Of a DNA stretch of 64,000 bases, positions 6,673 through 15,784 are shown in pieces (the first letter of the stretch is position 1; each line of letters opens with the position of its first letter). The DNA is from Bacteroidetes bacterium GWF2_35_48 (GTDB taxonomy: Bacteria; Bacteroidota; Bacteroidia; Bacteroidales; GWF2-35-48). Where the stretch lies: positions 1 to 64,000 of the forward strand of contig MEOG01000115.1 of assembly GCA_001769125.1 (NCBI GenBank). The letters are read 5' to 3'. The notes beneath the pieces are model-generated. The model was not told where the DNA came from. It did no database searches and saw only the letters and a program-made list of their open reading frames with translations. Made by a program: the position numbers and the translations under genes.

Positions 6673-9660
6673 ATGAAAACATGGGTTTTATCTGTTTTGT
6701 TAGGAGTCATCGCAACTTCTTTTTCAAAGGCACAAACAACAACATCTGTCCTTTCTGAAGGAAACTGGTACAAAATTGCAGTAACTGAAACCGGGATTTA
6801 TAAAATATCCTTTTCATACCTGCAAACTTTAGGCATTAATCCCGCAAGCATTAATCCGCAACACATAAAATTATTTGGAAATGGTCCCGGAATGCTGCCC
6901 GAATTAAACTCCGCAAGCAGACCCGATGATCTCAATGAAATTTCAATAAAAGTTATTGGAGAAAACGATGGTGTTTTTGATGCAGATGACTACATCCTTT
7001 TTTATGGAGAATCGCCTGTGAAATGGAAACACGACACAATAGTAGATAAATTTGAACATACTGTAAATCTTTATGCAGACAACACTTGTTATTTTTTGAC
7101 CATTGATACTGATTCCGGCAAAAGAATTACAGAAAGAGCTTCTTCAACACTTACACCTACACACACTGTTACGAGCTTTGATGATTACTGGTATCACGAA
7201 ACAGAATTGTATAATTTCATTAAATCAGGAAAAAGCTGGTTCGGTGAAAAATTTAAGACCACACTGAGTTATACGTTCCCTGTTAATTTTCCAAATATTG
7301 TTACAAGCAGTCCTGTTAAGCTGTATGCTAGACTTGCAGCACGTTCAGCAAGTCCAACTCAATTTACTTTTTCTTCTAATTCACAAAATATTTTAACAGT
7401 AAATGTACCCGCTGTAAATATTGATAGTTATACCAATTCGTATGCAGCTTCAGCAAGCGGGAGTATCAGTTACACCTCTTTTTCAAACTCCATTGATTTA
7501 AACATTGCATATTCTCCAAGCGATACATCATCCACTGGATGGCTCGACTATATAACATTAAATGCAAGGAGAAATTTAAATTTTACCGGCTCTCAAATGA
7601 AATTCAGAGACACACAAAGCGTTGGTACGGGCAATGTTTCAAGATTTACAATTACTGATATTTCTTCAAACATAGAAATTTGGGATGTTACAAACAAACA
7701 GGAAATTTATTCACAACAGGAACAGACCCCTGTTATTAATGGAACATTTTCATTTTGTGTTCCTACAGATTCATTAAAAGAATTTATTGCTTTTGATAAT
7801 TCTGCATATCTGACACCTCAGTATATTGGCACTGTTCCAAACCAAAATCTTCACGGATTACCGGGCACAAATCTATTGATAATTACACCGCAACTATTTT
7901 TAAACGAAGCAACACAACTTGCAAATCATCACATTTCTCACGATAATATTTCAACGCATGTTATAACAACAGAACAAATTTACAATGAATTTTCATCGGG
8001 AGTACAAGACGTGACGGCCATCCGCGATTTTGCAAGATTTATTTATACAAAAGGAAGCGAGACAACAGATTCTTTGCGGTTTGTTCTTTTATTCGGAGAT
8101 GCTTCGTATGATTATAAAAACAGAATTTTGGGAAATACGAATTTTGTTCCCTCCTTTCAAAGTTTAAATTCTTTTGATCCGACACAAAATTATACAACCG
8201 ATGATTTTTTCACCTTGCTTGATGCTAATGAAGGAACAGTATCAGGACAAGAAACAATGGATATTGGTATTGGCAGAATCCCTGTGAAGACCCAACCCGA
8301 AGCGCAAAATGCAGTTACTAAAATTATAAATTATTCTACAAATCAAAATGCAACCGGAAACTGGCGTACTGATGTCTGTTTTATTGCAGACGATGCGGAA
8401 GATGTTACCAGCCATCAAACACAGGCAGAATATCTGGCAGATGAATTTGACACACTTAATCCATGTTTTAATATTAATAAAATTTATCTTGATGATTTTA
8501 ATCAGGTAACAAATGGAACTGAAGCAAGCTACCCTGATGCAACAACTGCTATTAATAATCAGGTTCAGGAAGGAGCATTAATCGTAAACTATACAGGTCA
8601 TGGTAATGAATACAGACTATCTCACGAAAATGTTCTTACAATACCGGATATTCAATCCTGGCAAAACGCAAGCAAACTTCCTTTATTTATAACGGCTACC
8701 AGTCAATTCGGAAGGTTTGACAACCCGGAATTTTTATCAGCAGGAGAACATCTTGTTTTGCATACAAACGGTGGAGGAATTGGATTATTGACACAAACAA
8801 GACTGACGTATTCTACTCCGAATTTCTTGTTAAACCAAAGCATTTTAAAACATTTATCAAATTATAATCATACGCTGGGAGATGTTATTCGTTTGGCAAA
8901 AAACGACCCTGTTACCGGAGCATCACTAAACAAAAGAATGTTTATTCTGTTTGGTGATCCGGCGATGAAGCTCACCGCCCCGAAATTTGAAGTTTTTACA
9001 ACACATATTAATGGCGTAGATGTTCAATATCCGCATGATTCTTTGATAAGCGGACAAAATGTAAGTATAAGTGGATTTGTAGCTGATAACAACGGACAAA
9101 TTCTTACAGGATTTAATGGCGATTTGCATTACAGATTGTACGATGTAGAGCGCATGGATACTACACTCGGCAATGATGGAAATACGCCTTTAATTTTCAA
9201 TCGGCAGGATAGCGTATTAATCGAAGGTACAAGCAATGTTATTAATGGAGAATTTACGATTAATTTAACAGGACCGGCTTATTCTAATGTTTCGTATGGC
9301 AATGCAAGATTAAGCTATTATGCCTCAAACAGCACAGAAGACGCAATGGGCTGCTACGACGATCTTGTGATAGGAAACCCGCTTGCCAGTTCGTCAAATC
9401 TCTCAGCGAGCACGATTGAAGCTACGGTATATCCGACAATTGTCAGCGATTACATTCATTGCAACATAAGTGATTCTAAAAATGAAAATGGATGGATTAG
9501 CATCACAGACATATCCGGAAGAAATTTATACAACGAGCAATTTAATTTTTCAGAAACTAAATCCATACAAATATCAATGGAGAATTATACAGCCGGAATG
9601 TATATTTTAAGCATTAATACAGCCAATGGAAGTGTATCAAAAAAAATTATTAAAAATTGA
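6673..9660 (+). CDS. porU: PorU-like C25 (gingipain family) protein, catalytic Cys replaced by Ser
   Basis: PorU is the cell-surface sortase of the type IX secretion system, which removes C-terminal sorting domains and attaches cargo to A-LPS. This 995-residue protein has a signal peptide (about residues 1-20), an N-terminal beta region (YKIAVTETGIYKIS, ILFYGES), a C25 peptidase domain at roughly residues 400-760, and a C-terminal sorting-like domain (last ~80 residues, MYILSINTANGSVSKKIIKN). The catalytic-histidine motif NYTGHGNE is present (His643). The cysteine motif, normally TATCEF, reads TATSQFGRFD, with Ser677 (AGT, 8701-8703) in the cysteine position. One base change separates AGT from TGT. 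The protein may therefore be inactive or a paralogue; alternatively this is a base-calling error. The gene stands alone, without the porV often found next to it. Confidence 0.82.
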   Translation: MKTWVLSVLLGVIATSFSKAQTTTSVLSEGNWYKIAVTETGIYKISFSYLQTLGINPASINPQHIKLFGNGPGMLPELNSASRPDDLNEISIKVIGENDGVFDADDYILFYGESPVKWKHDTIVDKFEHTVNLYADNTCYFLTIDTDSGKRITERASSTLTPTHTVTSFDDYWYHETELYNFIKSGKSWFGEKFKTTLSYTFPVNFPNIVTSSPVKLYARLAARSASPTQFTFSSNSQNILTVNVPAVNIDSYTNSYAASASGSISYTSFSNSIDLNIAYSPSDTSSTGWLDYITLNARRNLNFTGSQMKFRDTQSVGTGNVSRFTITDISSNIEIWDVTNKQEIYSQQEQTPVINGTFSFCVPTDSLKEFIAFDNSAYLTPQYIGTVPNQNLHGLPGTNLLIITPQLFLNEATQLANHHISHDNISTHVITTEQIYNEFSSGVQDVTAIRDFARFIYTKGSETTDSLRFVLLFGDASYDYKNRILGNTNFVPSFQSLNSFDPTQNYTTDDFFTLLDANEGTVSGQETMDIGIGRIPVKTQPEAQNAVTKIINYSTNQNATGNWRTDVCFIADDAEDVTSHQTQAEYLADEFDTLNPCFNINKIYLDDFNQVTNGTEASYPDATTAINNQVQEGALIVNYTGHGNEYRLSHENVLTIPDIQSWQNASKLPLFITATSQFGRFDNPEFLSAGEHLVLHTNGGGIGLLTQTRLTYSTPNFLLNQSILKHLSNYNHTLGDVIRLAKNDPVTGASLNKRMFILFGDPAMKLTAPKFEVFTTHINGVDVQYPHDSLISGQNVSISGFVADNNGQILTGFNGDLHYRLYDVERMDTTLGNDGNTPLIFNRQDSVLIEGTSNVINGEFTINLTGPAYSNVSYGNARLSYYASNSTEDAMGCYDDLVIGNPLASSSNLSASTIEATVYPTIVSDYIHCNISDSKNENGWISITDISGRNLYNEQFNFSETKSIQISMENYTAGMYILSINTANGSVSKKIIKN

Positions 9661-9681
9661 GTTTGCTTTAAAAACACTTCT

Positions 9682-9751
9682 GCCACAGATTACGCAGATT
9701 TTCGCAGATTCTTGATTCATAAAATCTGTGTAAATCTGTGCAATCTGTGGC
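9682..9751. repeat. Long palindrome built from 10-bp CRCAGATT units
   Basis: Two 30-base arms pair at 25 positions around a 10-base centre. Each arm is itself three tandem 10-base units of the form CRCAGATTN. It sits just after the porU-like stop codon. The design parallels the element at 6326-6503, which uses a 9-base CACGAATTA unit. It has no T-run and no ORF. Confidence 0.7.
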
Positions 9752-9839
9752 AAATAAAAACACTACTTTGTCGAGAAGATTCAAAATATTTTTTCTGATT
9801 TCCGGTTTTTCCTTACCTTTAAAGCCTTATTTCATAAAA

Positions 9840-11255
9840 ATGAAATTTATCACATACATAACATTTTTTTCGTTGCTTCTTGCGCTATTTTTTTCATGCA
9901 AGAAAGATAACTTTATTACAGACAGCTCTGCAAAACTTGAATTTTCAACAGACACAGTGATGTTCGATACTGTTTTCACAACCATTGGCAGCACAACGCA
10001 GCAATTCAAAATCTACAATCGGCATAATGAATTTGTGAAAGTATCTTCCATATATCTTGCAAATGGCAACACCACAAAATTCAGACTCAACATAAACGGC
10101 ATCCGCGCTACAAAAATCGAAAACGTAGAAATTCCACCCAAAGACAGTCTTTTTATTTTTGTGGAAGTAACCCTTGACCCGAATAACACGAATAATCCAC
10201 TCGCTATTATTGACTCGATGGTGTGTGTTACAAATGGAAATGTGCAGGATGTAAAGTTAGTCGCTTTCGGACAGGATGTACACCTTATCAAAGGACAAAT
10301 CATTCAATCGCAAACATGGAACAACGATAAACCTTATCTGGTTTATAATTCCATGCTGGTTGATTCGCTTCATACGCTTACAATTAATGCGGGAACAAAA
10401 ATTTATTTCCATCGTGGTTCTACGATGTATGTAAAAGGAAATTTGGTTGTGAATGGCACAAAAGACAATCCGGTTATTTTCAGGAACGACCGACTGGAGC
10501 ATGTTTACGATGATATTCCCAGCCAATGGAATGGAATACTTCTTTTTTCAGGTAGCAATAATAACAACATTGAATATGCAGAAATAAAAAATGCTGTGAT
10601 TGGCTTGCAGGTTGGCAATATTGAACATTCAGGAGGCGCAATACTTGAATTAAAAAATTCAAAAATTGAGAACAACAGCTACGCAGGCGTGTTTGCCATT
10701 GCATCTGATATCAAAGCCTACAATTGTGTTTTTGCAAATGCAGGATATTACACAACTGCAATTATCGCAGGAGGAAGTTATGAATTTTATCACTGCACAT
10801 TTGCCAATTACTGGACATCTACACGCTCTGAGCCTAGTGTTATTTTATCGAACAATGTAACGATTGGAGAAACCATGTATCTTGGAAATCTCACAAAATC
10901 GTATTTCGGAAATTGCATTATCTGGGGAAATAATTCAAATGAAATTGGTTTTTCAAATGAAGAAGGTGTTGATTTCAATTATAAGTTTGACCACTGCGTT
11001 CTGAAAATTGATGCAGCAGTAAACACGAGTGATGAAGCCAATTATCTGAATATTTTAAAAAATCAAGATCCAAAATTCAAATCAACATATAAAAATTTTG
11101 ATTTTCAGTTAGACACGCTCTCTCCGGTAATAGATAAAGGAAATATCTCCATTGTAAACCTGTTTCCGGCGTTTTTAAATACAGATATAAATCAAAATTA
11201 CAGGAACAATGACGCAGCACCTGATCCGGGAGCTTATGAACGTAAAGAAAATTAA
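9840..11255 (+). CDS. Outer-surface lipoprotein with a right-handed beta-helix
   Basis: The best start is the ATG at 9840, because MKFITYITFFSLLLALFFSCKKD is a lipoprotein signal with the lipobox ending at Cys; an upstream in-frame ATG at 9738 would bury it. The mature protein has an N-terminal beta domain (FSTDTVMFDTVFTTIGSTTQQFKIYN) and then a parallel beta-helix (LTINAGTKIYFHRGSTMYVKGNLVVNGTKDNPVIF, IKNAVIGLQV, LKNSKIENNSYAGVFA). Its end, PVIDKGN...DINQNYRNNDAAPDPGAYE, is common in Bacteroidota polysaccharide-associated beta-helix proteins. The lysines right after the Cys do not form a clear export signal. Substrate is unknown. The next gene starts 12 bases later, so the two are probably cotranscribed. 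Confidence 0.8.
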   Translation: MKFITYITFFSLLLALFFSCKKDNFITDSSAKLEFSTDTVMFDTVFTTIGSTTQQFKIYNRHNEFVKVSSIYLANGNTTKFRLNINGIRATKIENVEIPPKDSLFIFVEVTLDPNNTNNPLAIIDSMVCVTNGNVQDVKLVAFGQDVHLIKGQIIQSQTWNNDKPYLVYNSMLVDSLHTLTINAGTKIYFHRGSTMYVKGNLVVNGTKDNPVIFRNDRLEHVYDDIPSQWNGILLFSGSNNNNIEYAEIKNAVIGLQVGNIEHSGGAILELKNSKIENNSYAGVFAIASDIKAYNCVFANAGYYTTAIIAGGSYEFYHCTFANYWTSTRSEPSVILSNNVTIGETMYLGNLTKSYFGNCIIWGNNSNEIGFSNEEGVDFNYKFDHCVLKIDAAVNTSDEANYLNILKNQDPKFKSTYKNFDFQLDTLSPVIDKGNISIVNLFPAFLNTDINQNYRNNDAAPDPGAYERKEN

Positions 11256-11267
11256 GACACAAAACTT

Positions 11268-12368
11268 ATGAAAAAATACTACTCAATTTTTCTATCAGGA
11301 TTTTTCTTAATAAGCCTGAATATGTTTTTCTTAAACGGATACGGTCAGAAAAAAGAAACCGAGCCTGATTCACTTTTATTAAATAAAAAGGATGATAACA
11401 AAGGGTATTTTCGAATTATGTTCTATAATGTTGAGAATTTATTTGACACAGAAAATGATCCTATTAAAAACGATGATGAATTTCTTCCGGAAGGAGCGCG
11501 ACACTGGACTCCCGATAAATATAAAGAAAAACTGAAAAACATTGCAAAGGTTATTGTGGCAGTGGGCGGCTGGAATCCTCCTGCAGTAGTAGGATTGTGC
11601 GAAATAGAAAACAGAAAAGTTTTGGAAGACCTCACGAAAAAAACACCACTCTCCGAACTTAAATATTCAATCATTCATTACGAGTCTCCCGATTTCAGAG
11701 GAATTGACGTAGCCATGCTATACAGAAAAGAAGAGTTCAAACCTGTTTACAGCAGACCCATTCCACTTAATTTTGAAGATGGAAGAAAATCCAGAGATAT
11801 ATTATATGTAAAAGGAATAACGAGCAAAAATGACACTTTGCATATTTTTGTGAATCACTGGCCGTCTAAATACGGTGGCGCAATGGAAACAGAACCGAAA
11901 CGGTATTTCACTGCTGAAGTGATAAAGAAAACATGCGATTCTATTTTTAATTCAAATCTTTACGCAAACATTATTATTATGGGAGACCTTAATGATACAC
12001 CTGAAGATGTAAGTGTTCGGGAGAAACTCAAAGCGCATACAAGTTATCATTATTTTGCAAGCACAGAATTATACAATCTTACCTATAACACGCATTACAA
12101 ATATGGTCTGGGTTCTCATAAATATCAGGGAGAATGGAGTCTGATTGATAATATTATTGTTTCAGGAGCATTGCTGAATAAAAAAAATAAAATTTACACA
12201 ACCGTTGAAGATGCAAAAGTTTTCAATGCTCCTTTTCTTCTAAAAAAAGATGAAAGAAATGTAGGATTTCAGCCCTTCAGAACCTATATGGGATTTACCT
12301 ATCAGGGTGGGTTTGCAGATCATCTTCCGGTTTTTCTTGACTTGAGAACAACAGGCGCAGAAAATTAA
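11268..12368 (+). CDS. Exported endonuclease/exonuclease/phosphatase-fold protein
   Basis: The 366-residue protein has a signal peptide (about residues 1-26, ending NGYGQ) and the DNase I-like fold. Visible active-site motifs in order are MFYNVENLFDTEND (metal-binding Asn and Glu), VVGLCEIENRKVL (catalytic Glu), FVNHWPSK, IIMGDLNDTPED (the GDxN motif) and FADHLPVFLDL (the final Asp-His). All catalytic positions look intact. Members of this family in Bacteroidota are secreted or periplasmic enzymes acting on nucleic acids or phosphoesters; the substrate cannot be read from sequence. It follows the lipoprotein gene by 12 bases and converges with dusB. Confidence 0.87.
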   Translation: MKKYYSIFLSGFFLISLNMFFLNGYGQKKETEPDSLLLNKKDDNKGYFRIMFYNVENLFDTENDPIKNDDEFLPEGARHWTPDKYKEKLKNIAKVIVAVGGWNPPAVVGLCEIENRKVLEDLTKKTPLSELKYSIIHYESPDFRGIDVAMLYRKEEFKPVYSRPIPLNFEDGRKSRDILYVKGITSKNDTLHIFVNHWPSKYGGAMETEPKRYFTAEVIKKTCDSIFNSNLYANIIIMGDLNDTPEDVSVREKLKAHTSYHYFASTELYNLTYNTHYKYGLGSHKYQGEWSLIDNIIVSGALLNKKNKIYTTVEDAKVFNAPFLLKKDERNVGFQPFRTYMGFTYQGGFADHLPVFLDLRTTGAEN

Positions 12369-12380
12369 AATCAATTCCCG

Positions 12381-13370
12381 TCAACATTCCTTTTCGCCCC
12401 ATTTATCGCGTATTTCATGCAATAAACCAAAAATTTCATCAGGTTCTTTTGATGTTACCAATTTCAACCGGGTTTCTTTAAAATGAGAAAGTCCTTTGAA
12501 ATAGAGCGAAAAATGCCTTCTCATTTCAAAAATCCCTTTCATGCCATCTTTCCATTCAAGGCTTCTGCTGAACTGTTCCTCTGCAAGAGCCACTGTTTCA
12601 TTAACTGTGAGTGGTGGAAGTATTTCTCCGGTATCTAAAAAATGTCGGATTTCTTTAAAAATCCAAGGTCTGCCCACACTTGCTCTTCCTATCATAATTC
12701 CATCAACACCATACGTATCGAACATTTGTTTTGCGGTTTGCGCATCCTTGATATCTCCATTTCCTATTATTGGAATTTTTATCCGGGGATTATTTTTTAT
12801 TTCTCCGATAAGCGTCCAATCAGCACTGCCTTTATACAACTGGCTTCTCGTTCTGCCATGAATAGTGAGTGCCTTTATTCCGGTATCCTGTAGCTGCTCT
12901 GCGATTTCTGCTATAATTTTTGATTCTTCATCCCAGCCAAGTCTTGTTTTTACTGTAACCGGCAATTTCACAGCCTTCACAATGGCTTGTGTCATCTCAA
13001 TCATCAAAGGAATATTTTTTAAAATTCCAGAACCCGCTCCACGGTTTGCAATTTTTTTAACGGGGCAGCCGAAATTAATATCAATAAGTTCGGGACCTGC
13101 TTCCTCAGCGCGTTTTGCAGCTTCAACCATCGCATCAATCAGGTGTCCGTAAATCTGAATTCCAATAGGTCTTTCGTAATCATAAATATCAAGCTTCGCC
13201 AAACTTTTTTTCGCATCTCGAATCAAACCATCAGAGGAAATAAACTCAGTGTACATTAAATCTGCGCCGAAACGCTTGCATATATAACGAAATGAAGGAT
13301 CTGTAACATCCTCCATGGGCGCAAGTAAAAGGGGTTTGTCTCTTAATTCTATGTTTCCGATTTTTACCAA
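12381..13370 (-). CDS. dusB: tRNA-dihydrouridine synthase DusB
   Basis: This flavoenzyme reduces uridine to dihydrouridine in tRNA. Motifs include LLLAPMEDVTDPSFRYICKRFGADL at the N terminus, DINFGCPVKKI (the catalytic-cysteine region is FGCP), TVKTRLGWDE, ALTIHGRTRSQLYKGSADW and IIGNGDI. I choose the TTG start at 13370 (MVKIGNIELRDKP), giving 329 residues. An in-frame ATG at 13412 is unlikely because a TATCTTTG promoter box (13389-13396) lies between it and the TTG. The gene is transcribed divergently from era, with about 95 bp between the two starts, and ends 12 bases from the convergent upstream gene. Confidence 0.93.
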   Translation of the reverse strand: MVKIGNIELRDKPLLLAPMEDVTDPSFRYICKRFGADLMYTEFISSDGLIRDAKKSLAKLDIYDYERPIGIQIYGHLIDAMVEAAKRAEEAGPELIDINFGCPVKKIANRGAGSGILKNIPLMIEMTQAIVKAVKLPVTVKTRLGWDEESKIIAEIAEQLQDTGIKALTIHGRTRSQLYKGSADWTLIGEIKNNPRIKIPIIGNGDIKDAQTAKQMFDTYGVDGIMIGRASVGRPWIFKEIRHFLDTGEILPPLTVNETVALAEEQFSRSLEWKDGMKGIFEMRRHFSLYFKGLSHFKETRLKLVTSKEPDEIFGLLHEIRDKWGEKEC

Positions 13371-13388
13371 AATACAATAAATTTGCTG

Positions 13389-13396
13389 CAAAGATA
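13389..13396 (-). promoter_or_regulatory. -7 promoter box of dusB
   Basis: Read on the reverse strand this is TATCTTTG, fitting the TAnnTTTG box of Bacteroidota. It lies 18 bases upstream of the TTG start and decides against the longer reading frame. No convincing -33 box was found. Confidence 0.6.
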
Positions 13397-13443
13397 ATAT
13401 ATCCACCAACATCCGAATTAAAAAATATATCCAACAAAAATCC

Positions 13444-13451
13444 TATATTTG
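13444..13451 (+). promoter_or_regulatory. -7 promoter box of era
   Basis: TATATTTG fits TAnnTTTG and ends 14 bases before the era ATG. Together with the reverse-strand box at 13389-13396 it makes a divergent promoter pair. No clear -33 box is seen. Confidence 0.55.
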
Positions 13452-13465
13452 TACAAATTTTCAAT

Positions 13466-14347
13466 ATGGCACACAAAGCAGGTTTTGTAAATATTATAGG
13501 CAATCCCAATGCAGGAAAATCAACGCTGATGAATGCGCTGGTTGGGGATAAACTGTCTATTATAACATCCAAAGCTCAAACCACGAGGCACAGGATTCTG
13601 GGTATTCTGAACGGCGAAGATTTTCAGGTTGTATTTTCAGATACTCCGGGTATTATAACTCCAAGGTATAAGCTTCAGGAATCCATGATGCGTTTTGTCG
13701 GAATCGCATTAACAGATGCAGACATTCTTTTATACGTGGCTGATGTAACAGACAAAATTCAAGTTGATGAAAATATCTCTACCAAAATTCTCAATGCAAA
13801 AGTACCTCTGATTATTGCGCTCAATAAAATAGACCTTATTGATAAAGAAATCCTGCTTACGTATAAAAATGAATACAAAGCTCTGTTTCCAGACTCCGAA
13901 ATATTTGAAATTTCTGCGCTGAACGGAAAAAATATCCCTTCGCTCATGAAAAGAATTTTAGCTTTGCTGCCAGAAAGTGAACCCTATTATCCAAAAGATG
14001 AATTAACAGATAAACCCGAGCGCTTTTTTGTTTCAGAAATTATCAGAGAAAAAATTTTACTGTGTTACAGAAATGAAATCCCCTATTGCTCAGAAGTTGT
14101 TATTGAAGAATTCAAAGAAGATGATAAGATAATCAGAATCCGCGCTATTATTCACGTTGCAAGAGACTCTCAAAAAGGAATTATTATCGGACATCAGGGA
14201 AAAGCTTTGAAAAAAGTAGGCATCACAGCAAGAAAAGATATTGAAAAATTCTTTGGCAAACAGGTGTATCTGGAAACATTCGTGAAGGTTACAAAAGATT
14301 GGAGAGATAGTGATAAATTCCTGAAACATTTCGGATATTCACAATAA
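13466..14347 (+). CDS. era: GTPase Era, 16S rRNA/30S maturation factor
   Basis: Era is an essential GTPase that binds the 3' end of 16S rRNA during small-subunit assembly. The 293-residue protein has the P-loop GNPNAGKST (about residues 12-20), DTPG (G3), NKIDLID (G4) and SALNGKN (G5), then a C-terminal KH domain with IRIRAIIHVARDSQKGIIIGHQGKALKKVG. Length is normal. It shares a divergent promoter region with dusB and is followed by der after 60 bases, a common Bacteroidota order of two ribosome-assembly GTPases. Confidence 0.97.
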   Translation: MAHKAGFVNIIGNPNAGKSTLMNALVGDKLSIITSKAQTTRHRILGILNGEDFQVVFSDTPGIITPRYKLQESMMRFVGIALTDADILLYVADVTDKIQVDENISTKILNAKVPLIIALNKIDLIDKEILLTYKNEYKALFPDSEIFEISALNGKNIPSLMKRILALLPESEPYYPKDELTDKPERFFVSEIIREKILLCYRNEIPYCSEVVIEEFKEDDKIIRIRAIIHVARDSQKGIIIGHQGKALKKVGITARKDIEKFFGKQVYLETFVKVTKDWRDSDKFLKHFGYSQ

Positions 14348-14348
14348 C

Positions 14349-14393
14349 GCCATGCCCCTTTGCATGGCAACATCGTGCTATGGTGCGATGCTT
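14349..14393 (+). other. Two small hairpins between era and der
   Basis: The first is a perfect 7-bp hairpin (GCCATGC / GCATGGC, 6-base loop) immediately after the era stop codon. The second has CATCG / CGATG arms. Neither has a T-run, so they may be processing or stability elements within an era-der transcript, or small repeats, rather than terminators. Confidence 0.5.
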
Positions 14394-14407
14394 ATATACT
14401 AAAAAAT

Positions 14408-15712
14408 ATGTCAAATATAGTAGCAATAGTAGGCCGTCCGAATGTTGGAAAATCTACCCTTTTTAATCGGTTAACAAAAACACGCACAGCGATCGTTAAT
14501 GAAACAGCAGGCGTAACCCGCGACAGGCATTATGGATTTTCTGACTGGAACGGCATTGAATTTTCTGTAATAGATACCGGAGGTTATGTAATAAATTCCG
14601 CAGATATTTTTGAGCAGGAAATAAGACGACAAGTAGAATTGGCTATTCAGGAAACAGATGTCATTATTTTTCTCGTTGATGTTGAAAACGGAATTACAGA
14701 CATGGATATTTCTGTTGCAGGAATGTTACGAAAATCAAATAAAAAAGTACTGCTTGCTGTTAACAAAGTAGACAATCATGAAAGATATCAGGAGATTTCT
14801 GAATTCTATTCTTTAGGATTAGGCGAATTTTACAGCATCTCATCCATAAGCGGTTCGGGAACAGGAGAACTTCTTGATGCAGTTGTAGAATCTTTCACAA
14901 AAACCAAAAGTGAGGGAGCGTTGGATTTGCCAAAATTTTCAATCATTGGAAGACCCAATGTTGGCAAGTCTTCATTGCTGAATGCGCTTATTGGAGAAGA
15001 CCGCCACATTGTTACTCCTATTGCAGGAACAACACGCGACTCCATTTTCACACGCTACAATAAATTCAACCATGACTTCTACCTTGTTGATACAGCGGGA
15101 ATCCGTAAAAAAAGTAAGGTTAGCGAAGACATCGAATTTTACTCGGTGATGCGCGCTATACGTTCCATTGAAAATTCAGATGTTTGCATTTTATTACTTG
15201 ATGCAACAATGGGCTTCGAGGCACAGGATATGAATATTTTTCAACTGGCAGCATCCAATAACAAAGGGATTGTCGTTGTTGTTAATAAATGGGATTTAGT
15301 AGAAAAAGAAACCAATTCACTTAAACAATACGAAGAATATATAAAGAAAAAATTAGCTCCCTTCAATGATGTTCCCTTTGTATTCACATCAGTTATAAAC
15401 AAGCAGCGCATACACAAGGTACTTGAAGTTGCGATTAAAGTATATGAAAACAGATCTATTCATATCCCAACATCAGAGCTGAATGAATACTTGCTGAAAG
15501 TGATAGAAGCCTATCAGCCTCCGTCAATAAAGGGAAAGTTTGTAAAAATAAAGTTTGTAACCCAACTGCCCATGCACTATCCATGCTTTGCATTTTACTG
15601 CAATCTGCCACAATATGTAAAAGAACCCTATAAAAGATTCCTTGAAAATAAAATCAGGGAGAAATTTGATTTTACAGGTGTTCCGATAAAAATCTTTATG
15701 AGAGGGAAGTAA
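14408..15712 (+). CDS. der: Ribosome-associated GTPase Der (EngA)
   Basis: Der has two tandem GTPase domains and acts in 50S ribosome assembly. The first domain shows [16 protein letters not shown] and NKVDNHE; the second shows [26 protein letters not shown] and [10 protein letters not shown]-terminal KH-like domain ends [13 protein letters not shown]. The start is the ATG at 14408 ([14 protein letters not shown]), which gives the normal 434 residues; an upstream in-frame ATG at 14360 would add 16 residues from the hairpin region. A strong bidirectional terminator follows at 15732-15766. Confidence 0.97.
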   Translation: MSNIVAIVGRPNVGKSTLFNRLTKTRTAIVNETAGVTRDRHYGFSDWNGIEFSVIDTGGYVINSADIFEQEIRRQVELAIQETDVIIFLVDVENGITDMDISVAGMLRKSNKKVLLAVNKVDNHERYQEISEFYSLGLGEFYSISSISGSGTGELLDAVVESFTKTKSEGALDLPKFSIIGRPNVGKSSLLNALIGEDRHIVTPIAGTTRDSIFTRYNKFNHDFYLVDTAGIRKKSKVSEDIEFYSVMRAIRSIENSDVCILLLDATMGFEAQDMNIFQLAASNNKGIVVVVNKWDLVEKETNSLKQYEEYIKKKLAPFNDVPFVFTSVINKQRIHKVLEVAIKVYENRSIHIPTSELNEYLLKVIEAYQPPSIKGKFVKIKFVTQLPMHYPCFAFYCNLPQYVKEPYKRFLENKIREKFDFTGVPIKIFMRGK

Positions 15713-15731
15713 TCAAAAAAGTATTGCATAG

Positions 15732-15766
15732 AAAAAAGCCACAGGTAAAAAATCTGTGGCTTTTTT
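15732..15766. terminator. Bidirectional terminator between der and the PKD/SprB gene
   Basis: AAAAAAGCCACAG and CTGTGGCTTTTTT form a 13-bp perfect inverted repeat with a 9-base loop. It has A and T runs on both sides, so it can serve der on the forward strand and the convergent surface-protein gene on the reverse strand. Confidence 0.92.
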
Positions 15767-15784
15767 GTTAAATTTTAAATTTCA

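Noticed and set aside
9738-9839. Upstream in-frame start for the beta-helix lipoprotein
   Set aside because: It would put 34 residues, partly from the palindrome region, before a clear lipoprotein signal.
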